A stretch of 64,000 nt of DNA from Paenibacillus sp. 19GGS1-52 (GCF_022369515.1 NZ_CP059724.1:1426001-1490000); one strand, 5' to 3'; shown: positions 8,724-18,154, numbered from the stretch's first letter. Made by a program: numbers and translations. Notes: generated from the letters alone by a model not told the origin.

Positions 8724-9439
8724 TTTCCTGCTCCTTCGTCCAGCAGAACAACTATGTTCGGATGGCTTTGCAGCAAGGAGGCTGGACATTGTGTGGTGAT
8801 TGGACCTTCCAGCGCATTGCGGACAGCCTCCGCTTTCTCTTCACCGCGCACTAATAGTACAATTTGGCGCGCCTTCAGAATGCCGCCAATGCCCATGGTT
8901 ACGGCTTGGCGAGGAACATCTTCAAGCTTGTCAAAGAAACGGGCATTGGCTTCCAGTGTCTCTTCCAGCAGATCGACCACATGTGTGCCGCTGCTCAGGT
9001 TAGCATCCGGTTCATTGAACCCGATATGACCATTGCTGCCAATGCCAAGGATTTGCAGGTCCACTGGACCGTTGTCTTCGAGCATCTTGTCATAAGCGAG
9101 ACATTCAGCGTCGAGATCCGCAGCATTTCCGTTAGGGACATGCGTGCGGGCTAGGTCGATGTCCACGTGGTTGAACAGATGCTCATTCATAAAGCTCCGG
9201 TAGCTCTGCGGATGGTCGACAGGCAAACCTACATACTCATCAAGATTATAAGAAGCGGCTTTGGAGAAGCTGACCAGCCCTTTATTATGCATTTCAACTA
9301 ATTTGGCATACACTCCAACCGGAGAACTGCCTGTTGCCAGACCTAGTACGGCCTTGGGGTTGCTCTGCAGCAGACTGACAATAAGATTGGCGCCTGTCTG
9401 TATGAAATCCTCGTCATTGTGGAACTTTAAAATATTCAT
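8711..9439 (-). CDS. nagB: Glucosamine-6-phosphate deaminase
   Basis: 242 residues, the typical length of the Firmicute enzyme without the long allosteric tail. GLATGSSPVGVYAKLV binds phosphate, FSKAASYNLDEYVGL holds the catalytic Asp region, and ILGIGSNGHIGFNEPDANL carries the His/Glu pair. It converts GlcN-6-P to fructose-6-P and ammonia, completing amino-sugar breakdown after NagA. GAGGAGG precedes the ATG. Lies directly after the regulator gene with no gap. Confidence 0.95.
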   Translation of the reverse strand: MNILKFHNDEDFIQTGANLIVSLLQSNPKAVLGLATGSSPVGVYAKLVEMHNKGLVSFSKAASYNLDEYVGLPVDHPQSYRSFMNEHLFNHVDIDLARTHVPNGNAADLDAECLAYDKMLEDNGPVDLQILGIGSNGHIGFNEPDANLSSGTHVVDLLEETLEANARFFDKLEDVPRQAVTMGIGGILKARQIVLLVRGEEKAEAVRNALEGPITTQCPASLLQSHPNIVVLLDEGAGKWLK

Positions 9440-10312
9440 TTAAGATTGACCTCCTCGTTTATGGCGATAATGTTGGACGTTGAGATAAGACTGCTCCAGC
9501 TTGGGAATAAAATCTCCAAAACGGGTGCTGACCATTCCTGTAAACAAAATATCAATAATATGCAGCTGGGCGATACGTGAAGCCATGTCACCACGCCGCA
9601 TTCCCTGCTCCAGCGATGAAGAGAACAAAGGGATGTCGGCTAAGGTAGCTAATCTGCTGCTGCCGTAGGAAGTTAAGGCAATTGTGCTGGCCCCACTGGC
9701 CCCGGCGCAGGTTAGCGCATCAATCGTTTCCGGCGTTTCCCCAGAATAGGATATCGCAAATGCGACATCTCCTGCGGAGAGCGTCGAAGCAGAGGTAATC
9801 TGCATATGGGAATCAGCAAAAGCGGTACAGTTCACGCCGATGCGAATCAGCTTCTGGTAGAAGTCCTGAGCAACAATAGATGAAGTTGCCATCCCGTATA
9901 GATCGACACGCCGTGCCCGGCATAATAAATCCACCGCCGCCTGTAGCCGATCAATATCCAAGAGCGAGGTTGTATCCCGGATGGAAGCCAGATGATTGGC
10001 CTGCATGGCCTCCACGATAACCGATAATGGATTCCCGGCCACGATATCCTGGTAGGAACCATCTTGTGGCGTTGCATCACTGTGAGCGATTTCGGAGGCT
10101 AGCTTTACTTTGAAATCTGGGAAACCCTTGAAATGGAAGGCTTTGCAAAAGCGTGTGACTGTTGCCGGACTAATACCGCATTGCTCCGCCAGCTCCGTAA
10201 TGCCCATATGGACAATTTCGCTAGGAGAGGAAAGAATCCGTTCGGCCAGCTTTCGTTCCATCTGGGATAGCTTGGGACTCTCATGCTCTAGGGCATGCAG
10301 GATTGGGGACAT
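9440..10312 (-). CDS. RpiR/MurR-family transcriptional regulator of the nag operon
   Basis: 290 residues. Residues 1-80 form the RpiR helix-turn-helix: MGITELAEQCGISPATVTRFCKAF. Residues 105-260 form a SIS (sugar isomerase) domain with VDLYGMATSSIVAQDF and DVAFAISYSGETPETIDAL. Such proteins sense phosphosugars; here GlcN-6-P or GlcNAc-6-P is the likely effector because nagB and nagA follow in the same operon. First gene of the transcript. Confidence 0.88.
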   Translation of the reverse strand: MSPILHALEHESPKLSQMERKLAERILSSPSEIVHMGITELAEQCGISPATVTRFCKAFHFKGFPDFKVKLASEIAHSDATPQDGSYQDIVAGNPLSVIVEAMQANHLASIRDTTSLLDIDRLQAAVDLLCRARRVDLYGMATSSIVAQDFYQKLIRIGVNCTAFADSHMQITSASTLSAGDVAFAISYSGETPETIDALTCAGASGASTIALTSYGSSRLATLADIPLFSSSLEQGMRRGDMASRIAQLHIIDILFTGMVSTRFGDFIPKLEQSYLNVQHYRHKRGGQS

Positions 10313-10627
10313 AAATTCACCTCTTCTTCTAATGGGTGATTGAAATTATTTTTATTATTATACATATATACAAGAAAATTATTTTCATATTTAGAATAAT
10401 GCAAAATGCTGCCGGATGCAATAGTGACTTTTGTAAATGGATATAGCATTTGAAGGGAAGGAGTCATATTGGGCAATATATAGCGGCTAGGCGGACATAG
10501 AAGGCGTTATGTAATGGAAATTCACGAAATTCTTGTGTTTGCGGACAGAGAAGCCGCTATTCAACATATCTAGTGCCCAAAAAGCTGGTTTCTCTAAGAT
10601 TAACGGAACGTCTGACCTAGACTAAGA
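10313..10627. other. Intergenic region with a long imperfect palindrome
   Basis: About 315 bases without a gene, upstream of the nag regulator and next to the IS. ATAGCGGCT at 10480-10488 pairs with AGCCGCTAT at 10552-10560, and GCGGACATAGAA and GCGGACAGAGAA occur as an internal near-direct repeat. The nag promoter should be in the AT-rich part at 10330-10390 but no clear -35/-10 pair stands out. Confidence 0.5.
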
Positions 10628-10688
10628 AGTGGACACGGAAAGTAGAACCCATGGATAATAGAATAATACTCCAGAAGAGGTGATTGCC

Positions 10689-10982
10689 GTGACCGAACGT
10701 CAACGTTATAACAAAGAATTTATAGAACAAACAGTAAAATATGTCCAAGAACAGCAGAAGTCCATTACCGACATTGCGGAAGAATTGAACATTCCTAAAG
10801 GAACTTTGAAAAATTGGATGGTGAAGTACCGGCAGTTCCCCAACGAACCGTTTGTAGGCAGTGGAAAGCTACGTATCCAGGAACAGCAGATCCACGATTT
10901 GGAACAAAAGAATAAGGATCTGGAAGAGGAGGTCGCTATTTTAAAAAAAGCGATGCACATCTTCAGCAAAGACCGGAGTTAA
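10689..10982 (+). CDS. IS3-family transposase OrfA (HTH protein)
   Basis: 97 residues from GTG at 10689 with AGAGG eight bases upstream; a GTG at 10680 is also possible. ITDIAEELNIPKGTLKNWM is a helix-turn-helix, followed by a leucine-rich coiled coil that ends LEEEVAILKKAMHIF, as in IS3-family OrfA. The run TTTAAAAAAAG near 10940 is a slippery site: a -1 shift there joins OrfA to the OrfB frame as one transposase. Confidence 0.85.
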   Translation: MTERQRYNKEFIEQTVKYVQEQQKSITDIAEELNIPKGTLKNWMVKYRQFPNEPFVGSGKLRIQEQQIHDLEQKNKDLEEEVAILKKAMHIFSKDRS

Positions 10983-11029
10983 AGTTCCGATTTATTGAGG
11001 AGCATCGCTCCGAATTCCGGATTGAGAAG

Positions 11030-11863
11030 ATGTGCAGCCTATTAGAAGTATCTAGAAGTGGCTATTACAAGTGGCGACTCTCCCCTCCCAGTGACCGAAA
11101 AATGCATCGTGAACGGCTCTTAAAGCGCATTGAATATCACTTTTACGACAATGATGAAATTTACGGCAGCCCCAAAATCACAAAGAAATTGCAGGAAGAA
11201 GGATTCGTCGTCGGTGAGAAAACGGTAGGCCGAATCATGCGTGAGAACAAGCTTCGCTCCCAAGCAACCGGCAAATTCAAAGTCCAGACGACCGATTCTA
11301 ACCACGACTTTCCTATTGCCCCCAACTGGCTAAACCAGCATTTCGACGTGTGTACGATGCCGAATCAAGTATGGGTAACGGACATTACCTACATTCACAC
11401 ACGCCAAGGTGTGTTGTATTTAGCGAGCGTTTTGGATTTGTACACACGTAAGATTGTCGGTTGGGAGCTTGGAAACCGTATGAAGGTAGACCTCGTTTCA
11501 GCAGCTCTGGAAAAGGCCTACAAGTCGCAGCAACCCGAAAAAGGGCTCATTCACCATTCGGACCGAGGCAGTCAATATGCCTCCACAGATTACCGAAAAA
11601 AACTAAAAGAATACCATATGATCCGAAGCATGAGTCGCCGAGGGAATTGCTATGACAATGCCTGCATCGAATCGTTCCACAGCATCCTCAAACGAGAACT
11701 CGTTTACCGCAGAAGGTTCTTAACGAAAGAAGAAGCAAAGAATCACTTGTTTAGGTATATCGAGTTTTTCTACAACCGGAAAAGAATACACAGTAAATTG
11801 GACTACCTCTCACCGGATCGTTTTGAATCGCTGTATTACAAGAACCTAAAGTTTGCCAACTGA
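11030..11863 (+). CDS. IS3-family transposase OrfB (DDE catalytic part)
   Basis: 277 residues from the first ATG; the frame is open further upstream through PELKFRFIEEHRSEF, which is reached by the -1 frameshift from OrfA. The rve integrase core is intact: WVTDITYIH (first Asp), HSDRGSQYAS (second Asp), and CYDNACIESFHSILKRE (Glu). The complete DDE triad and intact ends suggest a functional element. Confidence 0.9.
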   Translation: MCSLLEVSRSGYYKWRLSPPSDRKMHRERLLKRIEYHFYDNDEIYGSPKITKKLQEEGFVVGEKTVGRIMRENKLRSQATGKFKVQTTDSNHDFPIAPNWLNQHFDVCTMPNQVWVTDITYIHTRQGVLYLASVLDLYTRKIVGWELGNRMKVDLVSAALEKAYKSQQPEKGLIHHSDRGSQYASTDYRKKLKEYHMIRSMSRRGNCYDNACIESFHSILKRELVYRRRFLTKEEAKNHLFRYIEFFYNRKRIHSKLDYLSPDRFESLYYKNLKFAN

Positions 11864-12042
11864 CCCTTTTACCGTGTCCACTCTATTGACAGAAGGTCAG
11901 TCAGTCCGCTGAAGCTACTTATGAAGCCATTCGTACGACAATAAGGGATTTACAGTCCGTTCGCCCTTCTGCGCCTGTTCCGTCGACTTGAGTCTCAGAA
12001 ATTGGATTACTGCGGAGGAAGCATGAGAGTTTGGAGGTCAAA

Positions 12043-12082
12043 TAAAAACGGCTCTCTTCGCAGATGCTGCGGAAGAGAGCCG
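12043..12082 (-). terminator. Terminator of the efe operon
   Basis: CGGCTCTCTTC at 12049-12059 pairs with GAAGAGAGCCG at 12072-12082; on the minus strand the stem is followed by TTTTTATTTG. It lies 40 bases after the efeU stop codon. Confidence 0.85.
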
Positions 12083-12122
12083 GGTGGATTTTATTTTGGT
12101 GACCGATACAATGTCCTTTGTT

Positions 12123-13934
12123 CTATTCCGCTATCCGTGAAACGCGCGAGGTTTTGCGGTGCAGCAGCTCCCAGAGAATAAAAGCGAGAACCAGCAACTG
12201 AGGGAGCAGCGTTTCCCAGGTCGGGTACAAGCCGAGCCAGCTTACCGAGGGCAATCCTTCCTGTACATGTGCAGGTATCTTACCGGCTACCTGGAGAGAG
12301 TGAATACTCTCGCCGAGAAAGCGGAAGACAAAATAATAGATGAGCACTGTAGCTGTGCGGAAGAAAGCGGCAATCGGCAGCCGAGCACTTAATGCAATGA
12401 TTGCGTAACCGAAAATTACGAGAATGACCAACGCGCTCCCGATGCCAAGCAGTAGCTGGGAAGTATGTATAGAGGGGGCCATGCCTACATAAAATATAGT
12501 GGTTTCCGCACCTTCACGCAAAATGGCCAGGGCGGCAATGGAGAACAGTGACCAAAGATTACCTTTGGCCAGCGCACCGTCTACCTGCCGTCCCACATAG
12601 TTAGTCCAAGCCGTTGCACTAGATTTGCTGTGCAGCCAGCGCCCGATGGTCAGCATCATGATGACCGCAACCAGGCCAGTAATACCTTCGATCATTTCCC
12701 GGGCTCCCCCGGAGGCCGCTCGTGAAATTGTATAGGTGAGCAGGACGGCTAAGCCGATACTGCCCACGAGACCAGCAGCTGCGCCAGACCAGACCCATTT
12801 CTGAGTATTCGCAGTACCGTCGCGCTTCAGATAAGCAAGCAGGGCAGCCAATACAAGAATGGCTTCTAAGCCTTCACGCAGCAAGATCAGGGCAGCATCC
12901 CAAGCATTGTAGCTAGTCTCTCCAGCTAATGGGGTCAGTTCGGAAAGCATATTGTCCATAACTGCCATCGCTTCAGTAAGCTTAGGTGGAGCGGATAATA
13001 GATAGCCAGTTACAGCAGCACTCTCATTCTCGATATTGTTATAGACCGCTGGTGAGGCAATCTGTACTTGACCTTCGGCAGAGGGCCAGGCGACAATAAA
13101 CTGCTCCATAATCACTGCGGCTCCAGCACTGTCTCCGCCTGTAGCTGCGTTGGAGGCTTTCTTCAGGTAGTTAATCAGTCCTTCAATAGATGCTGGCTCA
13201 CCGGAAGCATTCCCGGTGTCGATTGCTTTGCCCTCACTGTAATCGGCCAATAGCTGGTACAGCGCTGCGGCCTCCGATTTCGCCGACTCTGCGCGGAGCG
13301 GCTCTGCCTGCAGTGCGATGCGCAGCAGGCTCATCTTCGTCTCCAGCAGGCTGTAGACGGCGGGATTATCCCCACGGATGTCGCGCTCCGCTGGCTTCCA
13401 GCCGTCTACGATGGCGCGGTAAGCCTCCGCTGCCGTCGTCCAATCGGCGCTTTGCGCCGCTGCCCGCGCGCGCTCCGCCGCGGGCAACAGCTTCGCCGCA
13501 GCTTCGCGTCCGGCGAGACCCGTGTCACCGCCTTCGCCAGCGGCGGCGGTGATGTACGCGTCCACGGCTCTGGCGAGCGTGGACAGCGCGGTCTTGGCGG
13601 GCGTGCCGCCGCCCGCCTGTAGGGCAGACGCCGCATCTGCGAGTGCGGCGTCTACAGCAGCAGCCGGACCGGCGAGTGCCGGGTCCGGCGTGCCCGCGTT
13701 CGCGGTGCGCCACAGCGCGGCGAACGCTGCAACATCGCCGGCCGCCGCGTCCCAGCGGCTCTGGCCGGCTTCGACGAGCGCGCTGCCGATCGGCGGCAGC
13801 AGCTCATCATGCTGCGGCGTTGCACCCGCCGCGGCCAAAGCTGCTGCTGGCTGGCAGAGCAGCAGCACACAGAGGAAGCTGAGCAGCGCGGCTGCCTTCA
13901 GCGCCTGCCATTTATGATGCATAAGAGAGAACAT
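12123..13934 (-). CDS. efeU: EfeU/FTR1-family iron permease with long extracytoplasmic N-terminus
   Basis: 603 residues. A signal peptide (ALLSFLCVLLLCQPAAALA) is followed by about 330 Ala-rich residues outside the membrane, then about seven membrane helices. The two FTR1 iron motifs REGLEAILV and REGAETTIFYVG are both present in the membrane part. With EfeO and EfeB it forms a ferrous iron importer. The N-terminal DNA is much more GC-rich than the surroundings. A GGGG-containing ribosome site lies nine bases before the ATG. Last gene of the operon. Confidence 0.9.
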   Translation of the reverse strand: MFSLMHHKWQALKAAALLSFLCVLLLCQPAAALAAAGATPQHDELLPPIGSALVEAGQSRWDAAAGDVAAFAALWRTANAGTPDPALAGPAAAVDAALADAASALQAGGGTPAKTALSTLARAVDAYITAAAGEGGDTGLAGREAAAKLLPAAERARAAAQSADWTTAAEAYRAIVDGWKPAERDIRGDNPAVYSLLETKMSLLRIALQAEPLRAESAKSEAAALYQLLADYSEGKAIDTGNASGEPASIEGLINYLKKASNAATGGDSAGAAVIMEQFIVAWPSAEGQVQIASPAVYNNIENESAAVTGYLLSAPPKLTEAMAVMDNMLSELTPLAGETSYNAWDAALILLREGLEAILVLAALLAYLKRDGTANTQKWVWSGAAAGLVGSIGLAVLLTYTISRAASGGAREMIEGITGLVAVIMMLTIGRWLHSKSSATAWTNYVGRQVDGALAKGNLWSLFSIAALAILREGAETTIFYVGMAPSIHTSQLLLGIGSALVILVIFGYAIIALSARLPIAAFFRTATVLIYYFVFRFLGESIHSLQVAGKIPAHVQEGLPSVSWLGLYPTWETLLPQLLVLAFILWELLHRKTSRVSRIAE

Positions 13935-14021
13935 CGGGATAATCCCCTTTCAATAATAGACACTCATAAGAGCAGCTTAAGATCTGCTCCATATCTTTCT
14001 TGTTCGTGCAGCAAGCTGCAC

Positions 14022-15293
14022 TCAGCCGAGCAGAGATTCACCGATAGTCCCGCCTTCACGAATGCCGGGGAAACAGGCGAATACCGCGCTGCCGGTGTGA
14101 ACCATATATTCATTCAGTCGGTCATTCTTCGAGAGCCGCTCCTGGATCGATACGAACTGCTTCACCAAATCCCGCTGGAAGCTGATGAATAACAGGCCTG
14201 CATCCAGCTGTCCGGTCGTAAGATCCATTCCGCTGGAGTAAGAATAGGAGCGACGCAGCATTTTGACCGTACCGTCACCATGTGCCAATGCGGAATGCGA
14301 ATCGGGCGGGACAATCGGTTTGCCGGAGTCGTCCGCTGCTTTCAGATTCAGCTCATCGAATTCGTCCTTGGCGCCAATGGGAGCGCCGCTATGGCGATAA
14401 CGTCCAAAGGTCGATTCCTGATCATTCAGTGTGGAGCGATCCCAGATCTCAATACGCAGGCGTACCCGGCGTACAGCCATATAAGTGCCGCCGTTCATCC
14501 AGGCGGGTCCGTCACCGCTGCTGTTCCAGACAATCTTCTGCATCTCAGCGGCGTTGGTAACATCGGGATTGCCTGTGCCGTCTTTGAAGCCCAGCAGATT
14601 GCGTGGTGTTGTTCCCTTGGGATCGGCTCCGCCCGTCCGCTGAAACCCTTCCTGCGTCCAGCGCAGAACGGCCGTGCCACGAGCTATTCGCGCCAAATTA
14701 CGGATGGCGTGAAAGGCTACCTGCAGGTCGTCAGCGCAGGCTTGGACACATAGATCACCCCCGGACCATTTTGGCTCCAAGTCGTCTCCTTTGAACGAAG
14801 GAAGATCAGCCAGCGTTGCCGGACGCTTCGAGGCCAGTCCGAATCTCCCATCGAAAAAGGATGGCCCCACCCCGAACGTAAGCGTGCAACGTGCAGGCGT
14901 CAACCCTGCGGCTTCACCCGTATCGGAAGGTGGCAGATGAGGATTGTCATTTACGTTGCCAATGAGGCTGCCAGAAGTCAGCGCGGCTGCGGCGGTAGTC
15001 CACGACTCTAGCAGCTTTTTAACATCTGCTAGTTTGGTCGTAGTCAGATCAAACGTTGCAAAATACAGGAAGTTTTGCGCTGGAGTAAGAATTCCAGCCT
15101 GATGGCTTCCGTAGAACGGGATAGAGTCATCGTTTGGTGCTACAGCTGGAGCTTGGGCTGCTGCACCACGTGTTGCCATAATTCCACCTATCCCTCCACC
15201 ACCTAGCAGCAGGCCAAGACCGCCGACGCCGGTGAGCCGCAGCATATCGCGGCGGCTCAGCTTTTTACCTAATAAGGGGTCACTCTTCTTCAT
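14022..15293 (-). CDS. efeB: EfeB, Tat-exported Dyp-type heme peroxidase
   Basis: 423 residues from ATG at 15293, with AGGAG ten bases upstream; an overlapping GTG at 15302 is too close to that site. The Tat signal KLSRRDMLRLTG precedes a hydrophobic Gly-rich stretch. The Dyp peroxidase pattern GFKDGTGNPD (catalytic Asp) is near residue 240. EfeB oxidises Fe(II) or acts on heme outside the membrane together with EfeO and EfeU. The start follows the efeO stop by five bases. Confidence 0.92.
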   Translation of the reverse strand: MKKSDPLLGKKLSRRDMLRLTGVGGLGLLLGGGGIGGIMATRGAAAQAPAVAPNDDSIPFYGSHQAGILTPAQNFLYFATFDLTTTKLADVKKLLESWTTAAAALTSGSLIGNVNDNPHLPPSDTGEAAGLTPARCTLTFGVGPSFFDGRFGLASKRPATLADLPSFKGDDLEPKWSGGDLCVQACADDLQVAFHAIRNLARIARGTAVLRWTQEGFQRTGGADPKGTTPRNLLGFKDGTGNPDVTNAAEMQKIVWNSSGDGPAWMNGGTYMAVRRVRLRIEIWDRSTLNDQESTFGRYRHSGAPIGAKDEFDELNLKAADDSGKPIVPPDSHSALAHGDGTVKMLRRSYSYSSGMDLTTGQLDAGLLFISFQRDLVKQFVSIQERLSKNDRLNEYMVHTGSAVFACFPGIREGGTIGESLLG

Positions 15294-15298
15294 ACCGG

Positions 15299-16204
15299 TC
15301 ACACTCCTAGAATAGTTCCCATATTGGACAATGGCTCAGCCAATGCGTCCAGGTTCTGGCTCAATGTACGAATTTCATCTTCCTTCAGCGCCTCGTAGGA
15401 AACATAACCCTCCCCTGATTTAAAAGGAGCCAGCTCAGCTTGCAGGGCTGCAAACTTTTCGCCGATCGTTTGTTCTAGTGCTGGATCTTTTTTCGCCAAT
15501 TCCGGCTTTAACAGTTCATATATTTTTTGGGCCCCTTCGACGTTAGCGACGAAATCATACAGGTCCGTATGGGAATAACGTTCTTCTTCTCCGGTTACTT
15601 TCGAGGAGGAAACCTCGTTCAGCAATTCAACAGCACCGGTAACGAGTAGATTGGCATCAATCTCGGCCGTCTCAACTTTGGCACGCAGCAGTTGGGCATC
15701 CTGTAATAGTCGGTCTGCTACTTCTGCTGTACCTTCAGTTGTTTTGGCCTCCCAGAGTGATTTCTCAATCTTATGGAAGCCACGCCAATCCGCTGCATCT
15801 ACATCATTCTCACGAGCATCTATGTTGGGGTCCAGATCACCAAGCGCTTCGGCAATCGGCTCAATCCGCTCATAGTACATACGGGCTGGAGCATACAATG
15901 CCTTTGCTTCTTCAAGCTTGCCCGCTTTAACTGCATTCGTAAATGTTTCCGTTTCCTTCACAAACTGATCGCATTGCTCGATTACATAAGCGCGGTACTG
16001 CTCAATGGCTGATGTGAAATCCACAGCCTCCACGTTAGTAGCGGGTTCAGCAGAAGCTACAGGCACGTTCAAAGCCGTATTGTTGCTTGCTGCAGCAGCT
16101 TCATTTCCAGTGCCGTTGTTATCATTATTGGAACATCCAGCAAACAGAATGGAGGCTGCGAGCAAACCTGCAGGAACTACATAATTAAACTTCAATTCAA
16201 ACAC
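15299..16204 (-). CDS. efeO: EfeO, imelysin-family iron-binding lipoprotein
   Basis: 301 residues. N-terminal lipoprotein signal with lipobox LFAGC, a Ser/Asn/Ala-rich linker, then the imelysin (peptidase M75) domain. The metal motif GxHxxE is visible as GFHKIE in DAADWRGFHKIEKSLW. The protein would bind iron at the outer membrane face and pass it to EfeU. First gene of efeO-efeB-efeU; a Fur box lies about 115 bases upstream. Confidence 0.9.
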   Translation of the reverse strand: MFELKFNYVVPAGLLAASILFAGCSNNDNNGTGNEAAAASNNTALNVPVASAEPATNVEAVDFTSAIEQYRAYVIEQCDQFVKETETFTNAVKAGKLEEAKALYAPARMYYERIEPIAEALGDLDPNIDARENDVDAADWRGFHKIEKSLWEAKTTEGTAEVADRLLQDAQLLRAKVETAEIDANLLVTGAVELLNEVSSSKVTGEEERYSHTDLYDFVANVEGAQKIYELLKPELAKKDPALEQTIGEKFAALQAELAPFKSGEGYVSYEALKEDEIRTLSQNLDALAEPLSNMGTILGV

Positions 16205-16318
16205 CCCTTTTTAAAAATTTATGTATTTATGTGGTTTACACTATAAATCATCCTTTTATTTTCCTCGCTGAAATGAATACCGTCCCTTAAAGGGCGGCAC
16301 ACCGATTTCACTTGTATG

Positions 16319-16341
16319 AAAATGATAATCGTTATCAATCA
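16319..16341 (-). promoter_or_regulatory. Fur box upstream of efeO
   Basis: AATGATAATCGTTATCAAT at 16321-16339 closely matches the Fur consensus of inverted GATAATGATAATCATTATC type. Its place upstream of efeO predicts iron repression of the whole operon. Confidence 0.85.
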
Positions 16342-16423
16342 TACTTGGTTTATCATAAATCCCTACACAAGGACTGTCAATATAAAATTGTGATATTTAT
16401 CATAGCTACAATTAAAAACAAAA

Positions 16424-16472
16424 AATCCCCCGACTGAACTTGAGACTACTGCTTCAAGTACTTTCGGGGGAT
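16424..16472 (-). terminator. Terminator of the LacI-type regulator
   Basis: AATCCCCCGA pairs with TTCGGGGGATT, with inner arms ACTTGA/TCAAGT. On the minus strand the stem is followed by a T run. It lies just after the stop codon of the regulator gene. Confidence 0.85.
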
Positions 16473-16497
16473 TGATAGAATTCTTATGGATCAAACG

Positions 16498-17475
16498 TTA
16501 AACAGTTAATCGCTCTATTATGCTGTACTGGAGCTTAAGGTGTACCGGAGGTCCACCGTCGCCATTGATCTGGTCATGGATGATCCGAAAGGCGCAAGCG
16601 CCCATCTCAAAAAGCTGATTATCGATCGTTGTTATTCCCAGCAATCTGCCGATGGGCTGATTATCGAACCCGATGATTGCCAAATCCGCAGGGATACGGA
16701 GATTGTGCTTTTGAGCTTCAATCATGAGACCAGCAGCGACATGATCTCCGGAAATAATGAGGGCGTCAGGACGCTTGGTCATATTCAGCAAGCGGTGCAA
16801 TACTGCTGCACCATCCTCTTCAGTTATACAATCAAAGATCATCCACTCCTCTATAAAAGGGAGCCCTGTTTCTGCGAGGAAATCCCTGTAGGCAGATAGT
16901 CTGATGGAGCTGCTGCTGCCATGCTTTCTTCCCTCACAGTAGCCGATATTGCGGTATCCCTTGGCGGCTAAATATTCGAGACCGTGCCGAAAAGCGGAAT
17001 AATGCTCAATATATACGGAAGAGAAGCGACGTTCACCGCTATCCTGGCAGGTTACAATGGGGCCATATGCTGTGTATTCTTCGATGACCTCAGGCTGCAG
17101 AGCTGTAGATACAATGATAATGCCATCAATCTCCTTATTGCGCAGCATATCCAATACCTTTAGCTCCTCCTCCGGACGGTAATCGGTCTGGCACAGGATC
17201 AGCCGGTATTGAGCCAGCAGTGCTTCTCGAGCTAGACCTTCCACAATGACAGAGAAATAAAAAAAATGGATATAAGGCAGAATCACAGCGATAGCCTTCG
17301 TACGGCCGGTAATCAGATGTACCGCATTCATGTTCCGAGTATAGTTCAATTGCTCAATAGTCTGCAGGACTGCGGCTCTTTTTTCCTTGCTGACATAAGG
17401 ATGATTATTGAGTACGCGCGATACGGTAGTTATGGAAACGCCAGCGACACGGGCGATTTCTTTAATATTAGCCAT
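16498..17475 (-). CDS. LacI-family transcriptional regulator
   Basis: 325 residues from ATG at 17475. The start is set by the classic LacI N-terminus MANIKEIARVAGVSITTVSR and a GGGAGG 12 bases upstream; the frame upstream has no homology. Residues 1-55 are the helix-turn-helix and hinge (VLNNHPYVSKEKR); the rest is a periplasmic-binding-like sensor domain with IIVST, CQDSGERRF and DALIISGDHVAAGL. No target operon lies beside it; it is monocistronic with its own terminator. The ligand is unknown. Confidence 0.88.
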   Translation of the reverse strand: MANIKEIARVAGVSITTVSRVLNNHPYVSKEKRAAVLQTIEQLNYTRNMNAVHLITGRTKAIAVILPYIHFFYFSVIVEGLAREALLAQYRLILCQTDYRPEEELKVLDMLRNKEIDGIIIVSTALQPEVIEEYTAYGPIVTCQDSGERRFSSVYIEHYSAFRHGLEYLAAKGYRNIGYCEGRKHGSSSSIRLSAYRDFLAETGLPFIEEWMIFDCITEEDGAAVLHRLLNMTKRPDALIISGDHVAAGLMIEAQKHNLRIPADLAIIGFDNQPIGRLLGITTIDNQLFEMGACAFRIIHDQINGDGGPPVHLKLQYSIIERLTV

Positions 17476-17684
17476 CTGTAGGAGCAGCCTCCCTGAAGTG
17501 CGAAATGATAATGCTTTTATTTTAGCACATTGTCCACATGGCCTTGCGAAAAAAAGACTTGCTGTGAAATCCATTCCATATTTTATACTGAGATTGCAGT
17601 AGCCTGCCGGACTAAACCAGCGTGACCGCAAGGGCGTGATGGACCGGATAGGTATCATACGATAACTTATCCTTATATTTCTCC

Positions 17685-17727
17685 AAGAAACGGGTACATC
17701 TCTAAAAGGATGGTATCCGTTTCTTCT
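17685..17727. terminator. Hairpin, possible terminator, between divergent genes
   Basis: AAGAAACGGGTACATC pairs with GATGGTATCCGTTTCTT, followed by CTTGATT. It sits in the 380-base gap between the LacI gene and gerE. The weak T run makes its role uncertain. Confidence 0.45.
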
Positions 17728-17763
17728 TGATTCCGCTAATGCCCATTTTTAGACCGCTAACGT

Positions 17764-17792
17764 CACCATTAACATTGCCATAACATAATATA
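17764..17792 (+). promoter_or_regulatory. Sigma-K-like promoter of gerE
   Basis: CACC at 17764-17767, a 16-base spacer, then CATAATATA at 17784-17792 fit the sigma-K consensus mACm / CATAnnnTA. In Bacillus gerE is transcribed by sigma-K in the mother cell, so this placement about 60 bases before the start codon is expected. Confidence 0.55.
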
Positions 17793-17854
17793 TTTTGACT
17801 GTATCCCTTTACCTTGTTATACCAAACAAACCCGAGCAAGGAGGGGTGACACCA

Positions 17855-18079
17855 TTGAAAGGGAACGAACATCACAGTAAATTTCTCTTAACTCATCGTG
17901 AACGCGAAGTCTTTGAGCTTCTCGTGCAGGACAAAACGACACGCGATATTGCAGGCCTGTTATTCATCAGCGAAAAAACAGTCCGCAACCACATCTCCAA
18001 CGTCATGCAAAAACTAAACGTAAAAGGCCGTTCGCAAGCGGTTGTCGAGCTGATCAAGCTTGGGGAGCTGAAAATATAG
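17855..18079 (+). CDS. gerE: GerE-like LuxR-type regulator of late spore-coat genes
   Basis: 74 residues from a TTG that follows GAGGGGTGA; 74 residues is the length of Bacillus GerE. The whole protein is one LuxR/GerE helix-turn-helix: LLTHREREVFELLVQDKTT, then LFISEKTVRNHISNVMQKL and KGRSQAVVEL. GerE acts in the mother cell at the end of sporulation. A sigma-K-like promoter lies upstream. The 3' end of this gene and its downstream region occur three more times within 10 kb. Confidence 0.88.
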   Translation: MKGNEHHSKFLLTHREREVFELLVQDKTTRDIAGLLFISEKTVRNHISNVMQKLNVKGRSQAVVELIKLGELKI

Positions 18080-18154
18080 CTGCCGTGCTTCTGCAGTGAA
18101 GAATGCGTTTAAGCCTTCTTTTGCCTTAGGGTGAGGGGAGGTTTTTTGTTGTGT
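18050..18154 (+). repeat. gerE 3'-end repeat, parent copy, with terminator
   Basis: The last codons of gerE and about 75 bases after them end in a stem AAGCCTTC/GGGGAGGTT followed by TTTTTTG, a likely terminator. Copies are at 21884-21925, 22894-23020 and 27340-27443. Confidence 0.75.

Larger units (their letters stand above)
10628..11882 (+). mobile_element. IS3-family insertion sequence (IS150-like organisation)
   Basis: AGTGGACACGG at the left end matches the reverse complement of CCGTGTCCACT at the right end. The body holds orfA and orfB with a -1 frameshift signal between them. No convincing target duplication could be read at the edges. 1255 bp. It sits between the nag operon and the efe operon. 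Confidence 0.85.

Noticed and set aside
10567..11989. A host gene interrupted by the first IS3 element (short frames AQKAGFSKINGTSDLD before it and QSAEATYEAIRTTIRDLQ after it).
   Set aside because: The left piece ends in its own stop before the IS, no target duplication was found and neither piece resembles a known family, so a split gene cannot be supported.
13190..13917. Plus-strand frames opposite efeU.
   Set aside because: They arise from the Ala-rich, GC-rich N-terminal part of efeU; no ribosome sites and no homology.
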